A stretch of DNA of 5,546 nucleotides from assembly GCA_963621965.1 (NCBI GenBank), contig CAVFGN010000060.1:1-5546 (forward strand). Reading direction: 5' to 3'. The notes beneath the pieces are model-generated. The model was not told where the DNA came from. It did no database searches and saw only the letters and a list, made by a program, of their open reading frames with translations. Numbering within the stretch: position 1 is the first letter of the stretch; each line of letters begins with the position of its first letter. A program made the position numbers and the translations under genes. This stretch comes from JAEELC01 sp963621965. GTDB lineage: Bacteria > Bacillota_I > Bacilli_A > Acholeplasmatales > Anaeroplasmataceae. Positions 5,501 through 5,546 of this stretch are shown here, in pieces.

Positions 5501-5546
5501 ATTTTTGAATTTTTAAACATCTTCAAATATATGAATCCTCTTAGTC
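5431..5546 (-). CDS. possible C-terminal end of an unknown gene entering from the right (weak)
   Basis: One minus-strand frame is open from the right edge for 37 codons and stops at TGA (5433-5431). The tail is lysine-rich and includes KSTLKPKQDKRCGANCSNRL. I do not recognise a family. It runs through the TGGAGCA/TGCTCCA hairpin and ends in the second hairpin, which is unusual for coding DNA. An open frame of this length is expected by chance. If real, the gene would run toward the R-M operon from outside the window. It is recorded only because the edge prevents a check. Confidence 0.12.
   Translation of the reverse strand, partial: LRGFIYLKMFKNSKIYAKSTLKPKQDKRCGANCSNRL

Noticed and set aside
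5478..5518. GTTTTAGAG start resembling type II CRISPR repeats (and, on the other strand, a tracrRNA anti-repeat)
   Set aside because: Only one copy is present. The 41-base stretch to the AAAC does not fit the usual 36-base repeat, there are no spacers and no cas gene is in the window. It would be worth rechecking if sequence to the right showed more copies.

Overview
The window comes from a low-GC bacterium. Hand-counted 60-base blocks inside the genes run about 20-38% G+C. AGGAGG-type ribosome binding sites and a near-consensus sigma-70/SigA promoter point to a Bacillota or related Mollicutes/Erysipelotrichia-like host. All tryptophans I checked are TGG and the reading frames close on standard stops, so nothing suggests UGA recoding. 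No host housekeeping gene is visible, so genus-level placement is not supported. The content is accessory DNA.

Layout, all genes on the minus strand. At 1-1454 there is a large serine recombinase, essentially complete; the two bases left at the window edge fit the start of a stop codon. At 1455-1746 there is a non-coding stretch with a G+C peak (27/60 in 1561-1620). It can be read as a promoter, an RNA with a well-formed H-type pseudoknot and a terminator-like hairpin, followed by a dyad and the recombinase ribosome binding site. At 1747-5307 there is a three-gene restriction-modification operon. In transcription order it encodes methyltransferase 1 (4282-5307), methyltransferase 2 (3399-4289) and an endonuclease of the AlwI/BstNBI family (1747-3384). 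At 5308-5546 lie the operon promoter, a tandem 10-bp repeat over its -35 box, and a second GC-rich block of hairpins (29/60 G+C in 5401-5460).

The three operon genes make a coherent type IIS system. The endonuclease family recognises short asymmetric sites (known members: GGATC, GAGTC), and two DPPY adenine methyltransferases would modify one strand each. The methyltransferases are transcribed first, and the genes are overlapped or tightly spaced. The actual recognition sequence cannot be read from the DNA.

The least explained parts are the two non-coding flanks. Both are GC-rich islands in AT-rich surroundings and both are full of inverted repeats. They share an 18-position motif (14 identical) in the same orientation, bracketing the R-M operon. 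Whether they are RNAs, recombination sites of the neighbouring serine recombinase, or both, is open.
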